The notes: generated by a model from the sequence alone, not told the origin. Positions 1 through 8,539 are shown, numbered from the stretch's first letter. The stretch is 61,930 nucleotides of DNA from Lentisphaeria bacterium (GCA_017507125.1 JAFWBQ010000074.1:1-61930), one strand, 5' to 3'. Numbers and translations: made by a program.

Positions 1-1537
1 AGAGCTGCTGATCGGTCTTTGTCAGACGGTTGACAAGGGCGGAACCGCCGTTGATGAACTGCAGTCCGGCAGAGATGTTGTTGTTCACCGCATGACCGCC
101 ACCCAGGGTCTGTGAGCCGCCATTGATGGTGTTGTTTACAATCTTTCCGGCGACGAGATTCTGGTTGCCGCTTGAAATGACCGTATCTGAAGCGTAACCG
201 TTGTAAAGCACCTGATTGGTCTTTGTCAGACGGTTGATAAGGGCGGAGCCTTTCTGCAGTACCTGTGCGCCGCCGGAGATGGTATTGCTCACAGCCAGAC
301 CGTCAGCGATCCACTGGCTGGCGCCTGAGAGGGTGTTCTGATAAGCGGAACCGCCCTGAAGTGTCTGGGTGCCGCCGGCAAAGGTGTTGAGTGTGGCGAT
401 GCCGTCGATGACCCACTGATTGCCCTGTGAAAAGGTGTTGGAAAGGGCATAACCTGAAGACAGTGCATAATTTTTGTCGTTGTCAAAGGCGCTTGAAATG
501 ACCTTCTGATTGCCGCCGGAACAGATGAAGTTGCTGACAGCATATCCCGCCACAAGCTGGGCGCCTCCGGAAACCCGGGTCTCTTTGGCTGAGCCCAGAT
601 CCCACACCTGTTGGACGCCGCTGACCAGCGTGGTGCGTTCGGCGTAGCCGCTTTCCACCGCCTGCATGCCGCCGGAACTGATGACAGTATCGTATGCCTT
701 GCCGCACTCATAGCCGTTGGAGGCACCGTACATGCCCTGGAGTCCGCCGGAGTAGACTGTGGTTCCTGAAGCGATACCGCCGCCGTCGATGGTCTGCCAC
801 GCCAGATCGTAGACCTGAGTGTGATAGGTTGTACCGCCGAAACGGACATAGTGGTCACCGTAGGCGTAGACCACGGTGTCATGAGCGACTCCTTCCACCA
901 GATGATAAGCGGCGCTCCAGGGGGCGAGTCCGGAATACATGATGACACCGCTGGCATAGCCGCCTTTCTGCACATGCTGCTGACCGTAGGTATAGATTTT
1001 GGTGTTGCAGGCAGATGCCCCGGAAGAAACCGCCTGGTTTCCGTAGGTTGAGATGACGGTATTATACGCTTTGGCGCCGGCCGAAAGCATCTGATTGCCC
1101 GCTGCGCCTTTGGCACCTGAAAGAACACTGCCTGAGATGGTGGCGCTGATGACCTGCTGGATACCGCCGGAAAGCACGACAGTTCCGTATTCAACGGCGC
1201 CGTCGCAGACCTTTTCGATGGTGTTGCCGCCATTGATCACGGTTCCTGAAGCGGAGCCGCCGCTCAGGTGCAGATAGCCCATAGAGACGGTCACTCCGGA
1301 AACAAGACCGGAGGGGGTGATGAGTCTCAGGGTGCCGCCCCGGGTGATTTTGCAGTTGGAAACATTGGATTTTTCAACTTCCACAAATCCGCCTTCCACA
1401 TTCAACCCGACAACAGTTGCACCGTTTCTGGCGGTCATCAGACCGCCGGCGAGAACAGTTCCGCCGGAAATAACGTCACCGGATCCGAACCCTCTCAATC
1501 CGCCTGATTTGATAAGTATGTTCTTGTATATCGCCAT
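1..1537 (-). CDS. AIDA-type repeat protein, partial (C-terminus beyond window)
   Basis: An open frame of 512 codons runs off the left edge. It is built of roughly 20-residue glycine/serine-rich repeats of the AIDA-I passenger type (for example ISGGTVLAGG, VLSGGIQQV, LSSGYALSNT). These normally form a beta-helix on the surface and, in Proteobacteria, are targets of autotransporter heptosyltransferases. The start MAIYKNILIKSGG is fixed by an AAGGAG site at 1548-1553, 10 nt upstream. There is no signal peptide: repeats begin at about residue 10. The end of the protein is not visible, so a beta-barrel or sorting domain can be neither shown nor excluded. Export route and function are unknown; the repeat assignment itself is secure. 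Confidence 0.85.
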   Translation of the reverse strand, partial: MAIYKNILIKSGGLRGFGSGDVISGGTVLAGGLMTARNGATVVGLNVEGGFVEVEKSNVSNCKITRGGTLRLITPSGLVSGVTVSMGYLHLSGGSASGTVINGGNTIEKVCDGAVEYGTVVLSGGIQQVISATISGSVLSGAKGAAGNQMLSAGAKAYNTVISTYGNQAVSSGASACNTKIYTYGQQHVQKGGYASGVIMYSGLAPWSAAYHLVEGVAHDTVVYAYGDHYVRFGGTTYHTQVYDLAWQTIDGGGIASGTTVYSGGLQGMYGASNGYECGKAYDTVISSGGMQAVESGYAERTTLVSGVQQVWDLGSAKETRVSGGAQLVAGYAVSNFICSGGNQKVISSAFDNDKNYALSSGYALSNTFSQGNQWVIDGIATLNTFAGGTQTLQGGSAYQNTLSGASQWIADGLAVSNTISGGAQVLQKGSALINRLTKTNQVLYNGYASDTVISSGNQNLVAGKIVNNTINGGSQTLGGGHAVNNNISAGLQFINGGSALVNRLTKTDQQL

Positions 1538-1594
1538 AATTCAAATTCTCCTTAAACATGTTAACAACAACTGCGAACACATCCTGAACGGCCC

Positions 1595-1634
1595 GAAAAA
1601 AACACGCTGCCGGTCATTTGAACCGGGGCGCAGC
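1595..1634 (-). terminator. Probable intrinsic terminator after the sulfatase-family gene
   Basis: Read on the minus strand, GCTG and CCGGT pair with ACCGG and CAGC (arms at 1606-1614 and 1622-1634, with a small internal bulge) and are followed by a run of seven T. It separates the sulfatase-family gene from the AIDA-repeat gene. Confidence 0.5.
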
Positions 1635-1661
1635 CGCAGGGCAAAAGATCCGGATCTGTGC

Positions 1662-3272
1662 TCACCAGATGAATTTATAGTATTCTTTAAGCCACCTTTT
1701 CCATCTTCTGTACTTCTTTTTCGGTCCTTCGGCGAGCAGTTCGACACTGCCGTCTTTTGCAACACCGAAGATTTGTTTGCCTTCGATGGCGATTCTGTCA
1801 TAATCTGTTTTCAGATCAGTGAAAAGTGAATTGCCGAGAAAATAGTTTGCTTCATTATGTATTCCCAGCATATCCAGAATGGTGGGGGCAAGTGCGAGGG
1901 AGTTCCGCAGCCCGGCATCCATACGTGCGGGCTTGAAGTTTCTGTTGTAGATGATGAGGGGGATCCGGTCCACAAAACATCTTGATTTGATCTTGAAAAG
2001 GGCCTTTGCTTCGGGGGTGGGATAGATGGCATGATCCGCAGTGATGATGATGATGGTATTGTCGGCAAATCGGGACTTTTTGAATTTTTCCAGAAACTTG
2101 CCCAGCCAGTGATCGTGCTGATAGAATTTGTTGAGATAGGCGTTTTTGCCGTCCTTGTACCGGATATCGGGACTGTTGAAGCCGTGATGGGTCCCGGAGG
2201 GATAAAGGGCGATGAAGAAGGGGGTGAGGGAGTCCTTGCGCTGTTCCAGTTTGTTCCAGAGGTGATCATAAAGCTGTTGGTCGCTGATCCAGATGCGTCC
2301 GGGGATGTAGTCCTCGGCGTACTGGATGTCGCTGAAGCCGACGATCTTCATGACGGCGCCCAGCTGCTCCTTGCGGGAGTGGGGCGAAAAGAACTGGCAG
2401 CTGTAGCCGTGTTTGGCAAGAATACGGGGCAATGTGGGCAGTCGGGTGGGATAAAGTTTTTCGATCTGCTCCTCTGACATGTTACTGAACCCGGAAAGAC
2501 CGTGGAGCGCTACGCCTCCGATGGCAGGATAGCCGCTGATAAGCTGTCCCCGGATGCCCCGGAACGTGGCGGCAGTGTGATTGAAATAGTCCTCAAAAGA
2601 GAGGGATTCCTTCATAAGTCCCCACAGCGTCGGGGTGAGTTCTTTTGAAATGCACTTGTAACTGGTGCCTTCGGTGAAGATCAGAATGATGTTTTTTCCT
2701 CTGCTGCCCAGTTTGCCGGAAATTCCTGAGTCGGCGATGTTTTTCCGGTAATATCTGGCGCCCTTGAGCAGATCGGGTCTGTCGATGAAATAGAGCTGGA
2801 CCGTCTCTTTTACAGGATCAACGATGCTGTGGAAGGGCAGCGGCAGCAGAAGTTCGGCTGCCAGAAAGATCCCCGCGTAAACGAGCTGTCTGCGCCGTGA
2901 AAGTTTCAACCGGAGTTTCAGGAAGAAATCAGGCAGATAAGCAAGGAGCGCTCCCGAAAGACAGAGGATCATCCTTATCTTCATTTCGGGACTGACAACG
3001 TTGGTGGCGCCCAGATTCATAAGGGTTTCGGCAACAAGGAAGGTCCCCCCGCCGATGATATGCAGACACTGGATGATATTGATCGCAAGAAAAAAGATCA
3101 TCACCCAGCGCCATTTCCGCGGAAGAATATAAAGTCCCCCGGTCAGAAGCGCCGTTTCAAGCAAAGTCAAGATCCCTGCCGCCGGATTCTGGCTGTAGAG
3201 AAATGCCGCAAGAAGCAGCTTGAGTGCGGCAGCAATGCCGAAAAAGAGCTTTTCTTTGTTTATCCTGACCAT
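1662..3272 (-). CDS. Membrane sulfatase-fold enzyme (alkaline phosphatase superfamily, LTA synthase/EptA-like)
   Basis: 536 aa. The first ~170 residues contain about four hydrophobic segments, followed by an alkaline-phosphatase-superfamily catalytic domain facing the periplasm. Visible site residues are IFTEGTSYK (metal Glu and nucleophile Thr), GTHHG, and IIITADHA (metal Asp-His). This layout is that of lipoteichoic-acid synthases and phosphoethanolamine/phosphoglycerol transferases that decorate lipids or glycans. The substrate cannot be told from sequence. The C-terminus is strongly basic (GPKKKYRRWKRWLKEYYKF). The ATG has only a weak ribosome site (AAAGG 13 nt upstream). It lies between the AIDA gene and the divergent rfbBA genes, so a role in surface glycan or lipid modification is plausible but inferred. 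Confidence 0.8.
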   Translation of the reverse strand: MVRINKEKLFFGIAAALKLLLAAFLYSQNPAAGILTLLETALLTGGLYILPRKWRWVMIFFLAINIIQCLHIIGGGTFLVAETLMNLGATNVVSPEMKIRMILCLSGALLAYLPDFFLKLRLKLSRRRQLVYAGIFLAAELLLPLPFHSIVDPVKETVQLYFIDRPDLLKGARYYRKNIADSGISGKLGSRGKNIILIFTEGTSYKCISKELTPTLWGLMKESLSFEDYFNHTAATFRGIRGQLISGYPAIGGVALHGLSGFSNMSEEQIEKLYPTRLPTLPRILAKHGYSCQFFSPHSRKEQLGAVMKIVGFSDIQYAEDYIPGRIWISDQQLYDHLWNKLEQRKDSLTPFFIALYPSGTHHGFNSPDIRYKDGKNAYLNKFYQHDHWLGKFLEKFKKSRFADNTIIIITADHAIYPTPEAKALFKIKSRCFVDRIPLIIYNRNFKPARMDAGLRNSLALAPTILDMLGIHNEANYFLGNSLFTDLKTDYDRIAIEGKQIFGVAKDGSVELLAEGPKKKYRRWKRWLKEYYKFIW

Positions 3273-3345
3273 GATAAGGAAAACCTTTAGAATTGTATTA
3301 AGGCAAAGATCTATCTCTGCCGGGGGAGGACCCGTGTTTAAATAA

Positions 3346-3379
3346 TCAGAGATAATATACTATCAGAGATAATATACTA
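3346..3379. repeat. Perfect 17-bp tandem duplication
   Basis: The unit TCAGAGATAATATACTA occurs twice back to back at 3346-3362 and 3363-3379 in the divergent intergenic region. Each copy contains an AATATA element (TATATT on the minus strand), so the duplication may duplicate a leftward -10 box for the sulfatase gene. The rest of 3290-3597 holds only the rfbB promoter. Confidence 0.7.
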
Positions 3380-3543
3380 CTTCATCCTTTATTTTGCAAG
3401 CTGGAGCTGTTATTTTTCCACTTTTTCGATCCGGGGGATCCGGCGGCGCGCGGCAGAGGAAATACCGGAAGGAATTTATGGGCGGAAACACTGTTTTTTA
3501 GAAGATATCCTGCAAAAAGAGCTGTGAATTGTGCAAAAGGCGT

Positions 3544-3571
3544 TTGAAAAATATTTTTTCTGTGCTATATT
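3544..3571 (+). promoter_or_regulatory. Probable promoter of rfbB-rfbA
   Basis: TTGAAA (3544-3549), a 16-nt spacer and TATATT (3566-3571). It matches the promoter pattern seen repeatedly in this window and lies about 115 nt upstream of the rfbB start. Confidence 0.6.
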
Positions 3572-3687
3572 CTTTTTCAACTATAAAAATAAAATGATTG
3601 ATCCATCAGCCGTTTTTGCGGATGGCTGCGGCTGTTTTACGGCAGTGCGCTCCTTTGAAGAGACGGCAGAAAAGAAATGAGGACTTT

Positions 3688-4761
3688 ATGAGTGAAGGTA
3701 AACGGTTCCTTGTGACCGGTGGTGCGGGCTTTATCGGTTCCGCAGTTGTCAGACATCTTATCAACAACACGCCTTACAGCGTCTGCGTTGTGGACAAACT
3801 TACTTACGCAGGCAATCTGGAGTCTCTGGCTGAAGTTTCAGACTCTGACCGTTACAGATTTGAAAAGGCCGATATCTGCGATAAAGAGGCTCTTGACAGG
3901 ATCTTTGCCGACTTTCGTCCCACCCATGTGATGCACCTTGCAGCAGAGAGCCATGTGGACCGCTCCATCGACGGTCCCGGGGAGTTCATCCAGACCAACG
4001 TGGTGGGAACCTATACCCTCCTTGAGGCGGCGCGCAAATACTACAACGCCCTCAGCGATGCTGACAAAGGCAATTTCAAGTTTCATCACATTTCCACCGA
4101 CGAGGTCTACGGAGATCTGGAAGGTCCTGAAGATTTCTTCCGTGAAACCACTCCTTATGCTCCCAGTTCCCCCTATTCCGCCTCAAAGGCCTCCAGCGAC
4201 CATCTGGTGCGGGCGTGGAAGAGGACCTTCGGACTGCCCACTGTGGTGACCAACTGTTCCAACAACTACGGTCCCTATCACTTCCCCGAAAAGCTGATCC
4301 CTCTGGTGATACTCCACGCCCTTGACGGCAAGGAGCTTCCCGTCTACGGCAAAGGGGAACAGATCCGCGACTGGCTCTATGTGGAGGATCACGCCCGTGC
4401 CCTCTGTCTGGTCGCCACTGAAGGCGCTCCCGGCGAAACCTATAACATCGGCGGACACAATGAACGCAAGAACATTGAAGTCGTCCTCAAGATCTGCGCG
4501 CTCCTTGATGAACTGCGTCCCCGGAAAGACGGGAAATCCTACGCAGAGCAGATCGTTTATGTGAAGGACCGTCCCGGACACGATTTGCGTTACGCCATCG
4601 ACGCCGCCAAGATCGCAAAAGATCTGGGCTGGAAACCTCTGGAAACCTTTGAGTCGGGAATCCGCAAGACCGTCGAGTGGTACCTTGCACACAAGGATGA
4701 CTGGTGTGCCCGCGTTTTGAGCGGGGAATATAAAATGGAACGGCTCGGAACAGGAGAATGA
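3688..4761 (+). CDS. rfbB: dTDP-glucose 4,6-dehydratase
   Basis: 357 aa, full length for RmlB/RfbB. It converts dTDP-glucose to dTDP-4-keto-6-deoxyglucose with bound NAD, in the cytoplasm. Visible are the Rossmann motif GGAGFIGS near the N-terminus, [13 protein letters not shown], the substrate/catalytic segment [11 protein letters not shown], and the Tyr-Lys pair in [10 protein letters not shown], followed by [15 protein letters not shown]. The frame is open upstream, but the start at 3688 ([12 protein letters not shown]) has GAGG 5 nt before it and aligns with the family N-terminus. It overlaps the thymidylyltransferase frame at an ATGA junction, so the two are translated together. rfbC and rfbD are not adjacent, so the end product (rhamnose or another 6-deoxysugar) is not determined here. 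Confidence 0.95.
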   Translation: MSEGKRFLVTGGAGFIGSAVVRHLINNTPYSVCVVDKLTYAGNLESLAEVSDSDRYRFEKADICDKEALDRIFADFRPTHVMHLAAESHVDRSIDGPGEFIQTNVVGTYTLLEAARKYYNALSDADKGNFKFHHISTDEVYGDLEGPEDFFRETTPYAPSSPYSASKASSDHLVRAWKRTFGLPTVVTNCSNNYGPYHFPEKLIPLVILHALDGKELPVYGKGEQIRDWLYVEDHARALCLVATEGAPGETYNIGGHNERKNIEVVLKICALLDELRPRKDGKSYAEQIVYVKDRPGHDLRYAIDAAKIAKDLGWKPLETFESGIRKTVEWYLAHKDDWCARVLSGEYKMERLGTGE

Positions 4762-4766
4762 TTCTT

Positions 4767-5636
4767 ATGAAAGGTATTGTACTTGCAGGCGGTGCCGGCA
4801 CCCGGCTCCATCCCATCACCAGAGGTGTTTCCAAGCAGCTGCTGGCGGTTTATGACAAGCCTATGGTTTATTATCCTATTTCCACGCTGATGCTGGCGGG
4901 GATCCGGGAGATCCTCATCATCACCACCCCTGAGGATCAGAGTGCGTTCCAGCGGCTTCTGGGGGACGGTTCCCGTTTCGGCGTCGAGTTCACCTATGCG
5001 GTGCAGCCCCGTCCTGAAGGTCTGGCGCAGGCCTTCCTCATCGGCAAAGAGTTCATCGGCAGCGACAGCGTTTCCCTGGTGCTGGGCGACAACATCTTTT
5101 TCGGAGCAAATCTTTCAACCCTTCTCAGACGTGCCGCCGCTCAGGAAAAGGGTGCCACCGTCTTCGGATATTATGTCTGTGACCCCGAGCGCTTCGGCGT
5201 GGTGGAGTTCGACGCCGCCGGTAAAGCGGTTTCCATCGAAGAAAAACCCGAACATCCCAAATCCAACTATGCTGTGGTGGGACTTTACTTCTACGACAAC
5301 GATGTGGTCAGCATCGCTGAAAACATCAAACCCTCCGCCAGAGGCGAACTTGAGATCACCGCTGTCAACAACGAATATCTGAAAAGAGGCACTCTCAAGG
5401 TGGAAACAATGGGCAGAGGTTATGCCTGGCTGGATACCGGGACCCATGAAAGCATGCTCAATGCGGCAAACTTCATCCACACCATCGAGACCCGGCAGGG
5501 ACTGCAGGTGGCGTGTCTTCAGGAGATCGCTTTTGAAAACGGATGGCTCACGGCACAGGAGATCAGGGAAAACAATCAGGATCTTCTCAAAACTGAGTAC
5601 GGTCAGTACCTTATGCGGATCACTGAAGGTAAATGA
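4767..5636 (+). CDS. rfbA: Glucose-1-phosphate thymidylyltransferase
   Basis: 289 aa, normal for RmlA. It makes dTDP-glucose from dTTP and glucose-1-phosphate, the step before RfbB. The nucleotide-binding signature GGAGTRLHP and the following [16 protein letters not shown] are near the N-terminus; VLGDNIFFG carries the metal-binding Asp. Two in-frame ATGs exist at 4758 and 4767. The AGGAG at 4752-4756 is 10 nt from the second and only 1 nt from the first, so 4767 is preferred. It is co-transcribed with rfbB. About 85 nt without a gene follow before the next ORF. Confidence 0.95.
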   Translation: MKGIVLAGGAGTRLHPITRGVSKQLLAVYDKPMVYYPISTLMLAGIREILIITTPEDQSAFQRLLGDGSRFGVEFTYAVQPRPEGLAQAFLIGKEFIGSDSVSLVLGDNIFFGANLSTLLRRAAAQEKGATVFGYYVCDPERFGVVEFDAAGKAVSIEEKPEHPKSNYAVVGLYFYDNDVVSIAENIKPSARGELEITAVNNEYLKRGTLKVETMGRGYAWLDTGTHESMLNAANFIHTIETRQGLQVACLQEIAFENGWLTAQEIRENNQDLLKTEYGQYLMRITEGK

Positions 5637-5721
5637 TTCCGGAAACCTGTTTAAGAGAGAACTTTTGAAATTAATGACCGGATGTTCTTTTTTTACCGGA
5701 TTCAACGTGAGGAAAAGTTAA

Positions 5722-6159
5722 ATGATTTGTAAATTTTGCAACTCCCAGGTTGTTGATAACGCTCTATTTTGTCCTTATTGCGGAACCAACCTGACAGTGC
5801 AGAAGCCTCAGGAGCAGAATGTTCCTCAGGGGCAGAATGTTTCTCAGGAGCAGAATGTTCCTCAGGGGCAGAATGTTTCTCAGGTAACAAGTGCCGGTGT
5901 ACCTCCTGAGGGTAATTACAACAAACTCCTCATTCCGGGACTCCTTGCGCTTTTCTGCTGCTGCGGTCTTCCTCTGGGGATCTTTTCCCTCATAAAAGTG
6001 AACAAAGCCAACGAACTGCTTCTGAAGAAGGATTTCGCGGGGGCAGAGGCTGCCGCCAAAGAGGCCAGGATGTGGGGGATCATTGCTTTGGTCGTCGGGG
6101 GCATAGGTCAATTCCTGTTTTTCATTTTCTATTTGATCCTGCTTGTTGCCTCTGCATGA
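5722..6159 (+). CDS. Zinc-ribbon CD225/dispanin-like membrane protein (paralogue 1)
   Basis: 145 aa. Residues 1-22 form a zinc ribbon (CKFC...CPYC). Residues ~30-55 are a low-complexity linker of QNV(P/S)Q repeats. Residues ~68-143 are two membrane segments around a conserved cytoplasmic loop (FCCCGLPLGIFSLIKVNKAN...GDFAGAEAAAKEARMW-like), the CD225/dispanin pattern shared with eukaryotic IFITM proteins. GAGG sits 8-9 nt before the ATG. A homologous gene follows 85 nt downstream, so this is a tandem duplication in which the linker has diverged completely. Function in bacteria is not established; membrane location is predicted. Confidence 0.8.
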   Translation: MICKFCNSQVVDNALFCPYCGTNLTVQKPQEQNVPQGQNVSQEQNVPQGQNVSQVTSAGVPPEGNYNKLLIPGLLALFCCCGLPLGIFSLIKVNKANELLLKKDFAGAEAAAKEARMWGIIALVVGGIGQFLFFIFYLILLVASA

Positions 6160-6244
6160 TACAGGTGTCCGTTCCCGGAAACTTTTTGAAGGATGGAGCG
6201 GCAAATACAGTTTTTTTGCTCAATATTAAGAAAGGAATGTTAAA

Positions 6245-6631
6245 ATGATTTGTAAAAGTTGCAGTGCCCAGATTCCTGACAATGCTGCTGTGTGTCCTTA
6301 TTGTCAGACCCACTATGCACCTCAGGCACCTCAGGCACCTCAGGCACCTCAGGCACCTCAGGGGCAGTGCGGCTTCTCCAACGCCGCTCCCGCCAATTTT
6401 CTGCCTTTAGCCATCTTTACCACGGTCTGCTGCTGTGTTCCCTTGGGTATCGTTTCCATTATCAAGGCGAACAAAGCCAATGAATTGGCTTCAAAAGGCG
6501 ACTTTGCCGGTGCCGCGGCTGCAGCCAGTGAGGCTAAGATGTGGGCGATCATCGGTATTATCGGCGGCTTTATCGTCGGTATCATCTCTTTCGTGATCAA
6601 TTTTGCAGCCGGTATTGCTTCTGAGTTGTAA
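6245..6631 (+). CDS. Zinc-ribbon CD225/dispanin-like membrane protein (paralogue 2)
   Basis: 128 aa, with the same architecture as its upstream neighbour: a zinc ribbon at residues 1-22 (CKSC...CPYC), a short linker of perfect APQ repeats at ~25-38, and two hydrophobic segments joined by a loop with KANKANELASKGDFAG, typical of CD225/dispanin proteins. AAAGGA lies before the ATG. The two paralogues agree in the ribbon and membrane parts but not in the linker. That suggests the linker length and repeat type are under loose constraint, or arose by separate microsatellite expansion. Confidence 0.8.
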   Translation: MICKSCSAQIPDNAAVCPYCQTHYAPQAPQAPQAPQAPQGQCGFSNAAPANFLPLAIFTTVCCCVPLGIVSIIKANKANELASKGDFAGAAAAASEAKMWAIIGIIGGFIVGIISFVINFAAGIASEL

Positions 6632-6679
6632 TACTCCGTGTCCCATTTGATTTCCGGCATCTCAAAAAGGTGTTTCCTT

Positions 6680-6708
6680 CCCCGGCGGACAGTTTCTGTC
6701 TGCCGGGG
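6680..6708 (+). terminator. 13-bp hairpin after the CD225 pair
   Basis: CCCCGGCGGACAG and CTGTCTGCCGGGG pair (one G-T) around a TTT loop. The T-run (6725-6730) is separated from the stem by about 16 nt, so terminator activity is likely but not certain. Confidence 0.45.
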
Positions 6709-6735
6709 CGTTGCGTTAAGCGGATTTTTTATATT

Positions 6736-7119
6736 ATGCTCCGGCGAAAGTACAAAGTTTTTCTCTTCGTGTCTGTTCTGGTGCTTGCCGCCGGGGCATT
6801 GACTTTTCTTTTCTTCAACGATCCCCTTGAATCCCGCTGGCTGCCTCCGTGTCTTTTCTACAAGCTGACAGGGATCTACTGTCCCGGATGCGGCTCCACA
6901 AGGGCGACATATCATCTGATCCACGGCAATATTCTCATGTCGCTGCGCAACAATGTGCTTATGCTGCCCACATTTGTTTGTGCCGCAGTGCTCTTTTTCA
7001 AAGAGGAGTGGACGCACAAGGTGGCTGTCTCCAGAACAGTGTGCATCACAGTGATCCTCTATATGATCCTGCGTAATCTGCCTTATTATCCTTTTACTCT
7101 TCTGGCGCCTGTTTTCTGA
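6736..7119 (+). CDS. DUF2752 membrane protein
   Basis: 127 aa with an N-terminal membrane segment, then the DUF2752 signature GIYCPGCGSTRATYHLIHGN and two further hydrophobic segments. DUF2752 proteins are small inner-membrane proteins of unknown function whose CPxCGxTR motif may bind metal. The frame is open further upstream to 6670, but the family usually starts just before the first membrane helix, so ATG 6736 is chosen; no good ribosome site supports either start. It often accompanies CD225-type genes, as here, so a shared membrane role is possible but is inference. Confidence 0.75.
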   Translation: MLRRKYKVFLFVSVLVLAAGALTFLFFNDPLESRWLPPCLFYKLTGIYCPGCGSTRATYHLIHGNILMSLRNNVLMLPTFVCAAVLFFKEEWTHKVAVSRTVCITVILYMILRNLPYYPFTLLAPVF

Positions 7120-7120
7120 A

Positions 7121-7151
7121 GAGCCTTTCTGCGGGAAAAGGCTCAGTTTTT
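7121..7151 (+). terminator. Intrinsic terminator after the DUF2752 gene
   Basis: GAGCCTTT (7121-7128) pairs with AAAGGCTC (7137-7144) and is followed by AGTTTTTC. It overlaps the last codons of the convergent pseudopilin gene. Confidence 0.65.
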
Positions 7152-8288
7152 CTTCAGCTTGAAAAGTTTGATGCACTCCTCTTTTCCGCCGCCGAACCAG
7201 CCGATTTTGAATGTTCCGGAAAGCTGCTCCGCGCTCCGGCTCCAGCCGGGCTGGCTGTAGCTCAAAGGACCTTCTGAGGAAACATGTCCGTCTGCCCAGC
7301 AGACGTTGGTTTTATTGCTGTGTCTGAAGTGCATGGTGGGATTGGCATCCCATCCGGCATCCTGATCCATGGTGAACCCCCGCGGTGCGAAAAGGTCGAT
7401 CTGCTCCTCGTATCTGCCGTTGGTGCTGCTGACCCCTGCATGGTCGGCAAACATGATGGTTTCCGATGGCGCCGAAAGCAGGGAGCGGCGCGCCGGGATC
7501 GTTACCAGATAATCTGCCGAGGTGCTCCAGGTGCCGATGGCGACCGAATAGCCGTAGCCCCCGGTGCCGCTGTTGGTGGCGGCATTTTTATCAAACTCCA
7601 CCGAGGCGCAGTTTGAGAGTTTCCGGGAGTTCCCCATATACTCGTGGAGTCCGCCGGTTATGGTGATGCCGCCGATGCCGGACTCCGCTTTGCCGCACCA
7701 GAAGCGGCCCGTTGACCAGTCACTGCTCCAGATGGAACTGTATATGTAAAAACCATTGTTGCTGTCGGCATAGAGTACATTGCCCATGCCCAGCTGACGG
7801 ATGTTGGAACTGCAGTTGATGCTTTTGCCCCGTTCACGCGCCTGCTGCAGAGCAGGCAGCAGCATGGCGGCAAGAATGGCAATGATGGCAATGACGACCA
7901 GTAGTTCGATCAGCGTGAACGCTGATCGAGTGAAGATGTGAAGGTGTGAAGAGTTTGCCTGCGGCAAACGTGAAGTGCGCCCTGACGGGCGTAAGGATGT
8001 GCAGTTTTTATGAATTTTTTTGAGACAATACAACGGTAAAACACCTATTTGACAAGTAACACTCACCAGAAGTTCAATCAGCGTGAACGCTGATCGAGTG
8101 AAGATGTGAAGGTGTGAAGAGTTTGCCAGCGGCAAACGTGAAGTGCGCCCTTGCGGGCTTATTTTTTTTACTGCGGCGCCCTGCAAAGTCTGCAAGGCCT
8201 TGCGTAGATCCGCCGGGAACCCTTCAAATTTGTTACTGCACTTATTTGCACCACGTTCCCGATTCCGGCGGAAAAGAGAATATTTCAT
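7143..8288 (-). CDS. Pseudopilin-like secreted protein with duplicated prepilin leader (H-X9-DG family)
   Basis: 381 aa. The mature part carries [18 protein letters not shown], a type IV prepilin cleavage/methylation signal and N-terminal helix, then a variable domain and an H-X9-DG motif ([12 protein letters not shown]). This is the usual layout of the large Lentisphaerota/Planctomycetota pseudopilin families. Oddly, the leader region occurs twice: residues ~46-78 ([20 protein letters not shown], then FTLIELLV) and again at ~103-133, separated by an unrelated 25-residue stretch. Only the second copy continues into a complete hydrophobic helix. The ATG at 8288 has AAAGGA about 9 nt upstream and a TTGAAA-17-TATATT promoter at 8539-8511, so the long N-terminus is probably really translated. 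A start nearer the second copy, from the weak promoter at 8055-8027, is the alternative. Confidence 0.75.
   Translation of the reverse strand: MKYSLFRRNRERGANKCSNKFEGFPADLRKALQTLQGAAVKKISPQGRTSRLPLANSSHLHIFTRSAFTLIELLVSVTCQIGVLPLYCLKKIHKNCTSLRPSGRTSRLPQANSSHLHIFTRSAFTLIELLVVIAIIAILAAMLLPALQQARERGKSINCSSNIRQLGMGNVLYADSNNGFYIYSSIWSSDWSTGRFWCGKAESGIGGITITGGLHEYMGNSRKLSNCASVEFDKNAATNSGTGGYGYSVAIGTWSTSADYLVTIPARRSLLSAPSETIMFADHAGVSSTNGRYEEQIDLFAPRGFTMDQDAGWDANPTMHFRHSNKTNVCWADGHVSSEGPLSYSQPGWSRSAEQLSGTFKIGWFGGGKEECIKLFKLKKN
7898..7990 (-). repeat. 93-bp pseudopilin leader repeat, copy A (proximal)
   Basis: This copy agrees with the one at 8066-8158 at all but 5 of 93 positions (offset 168). It contains three consecutive inverted repeats: TCAGCGTGAACGCTGA (7910-7925), GTTTGCC-3-GGCAAAC (7953-7969) and GCCC/GGGC (7979-7990). 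On the minus strand it encodes the leader ending in [10 protein letters not shown]. Confidence 0.9.
8027..8055 (-). promoter_or_regulatory. Possible internal promoter between the two leader repeats
   Basis: On the minus strand TTGTCA (8055-8050), a 17-nt spacer and TGTATT (8032-8027). It lies in the non-repeated spacer and would transcribe only the intact second leader. No convincing start codon with a ribosome site follows it in frame, so the call is weak. Confidence 0.3.
8066..8158 (-). repeat. 93-bp pseudopilin leader repeat, copy B (distal)
   Basis: Second copy of the hairpin-rich leader repeat, with the same three inverted repeats (TCAGCGTGAACGCTGA at 8078-8093; GTTTGCC/GGCAAAC at 8121-8137; GCCC/GGGC at 8147-8158). 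Here the reading frame leaves the pilin helix right after FTLIELLV, so this copy is degenerate as a pilin signal. Confidence 0.9.
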
Positions 8289-8476
8289 CTGTCTGATCCT
8301 TTCGTCATTTCGCGAGACAAATTGAATAATTCTCTTTCATGTCGTCTTCCGGCTTGCCGGAGGAGGGCGCTCCAAGCCTTCCCGCGTTGAAGCAGTGACT
8401 TGAAACATTTCCTTTGCAGTGCTCCTGCAAAAAGGAGCACCCGGCTTACGGCAGCGCGTCTGCGACGGATTTTCAC
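8285..8476 (-). CDS. Small Arg-rich ORF translationally coupled to the pseudopilin gene
   Basis: 63 aa with a GTG start, beginning [16 protein letters not shown] and very basic throughout. Its TGA overlaps the pseudopilin ATG at an ATGA junction, and it lies in the 5' leader of the promoter at 8539-8511. Only a weak GGAAG precedes the GTG. It may be a leader peptide controlling the downstream start, or simply an open frame. No family is recognised. Confidence 0.3.
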   Translation of the reverse strand: MKIRRRRAAVSRVLLFAGALQRKCFKSLLQRGKAWSALLRQAGRRHERELFNLSREMTKGSDR

Positions 8477-8510
8477 CGCACTTCCGTTACATGAAAGAAA
8501 TCAACGGCCT

Positions 8511-8539
8511 AATATAGCATCCGAAGATACTTTTTTCAA
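8511..8539 (-). promoter_or_regulatory. Probable promoter of the pseudopilin gene
   Basis: On the minus strand TTGAAA (8539-8534), a 17-nt spacer and TATATT (8516-8511). It implies a leader of about 215 nt before the ATG at 8288. Confidence 0.65.

Noticed and set aside
289..1829. Several ORFs antisense to or overlapping the AIDA and sulfatase genes
   Set aside because: Shadows of repetitive or GC-rich coding sequence on the other strand; no family features.
3688..5636. Complete dTDP-rhamnose operon
   Set aside because: Only rfbB and rfbA are present; rfbC and rfbD are not found in the window.
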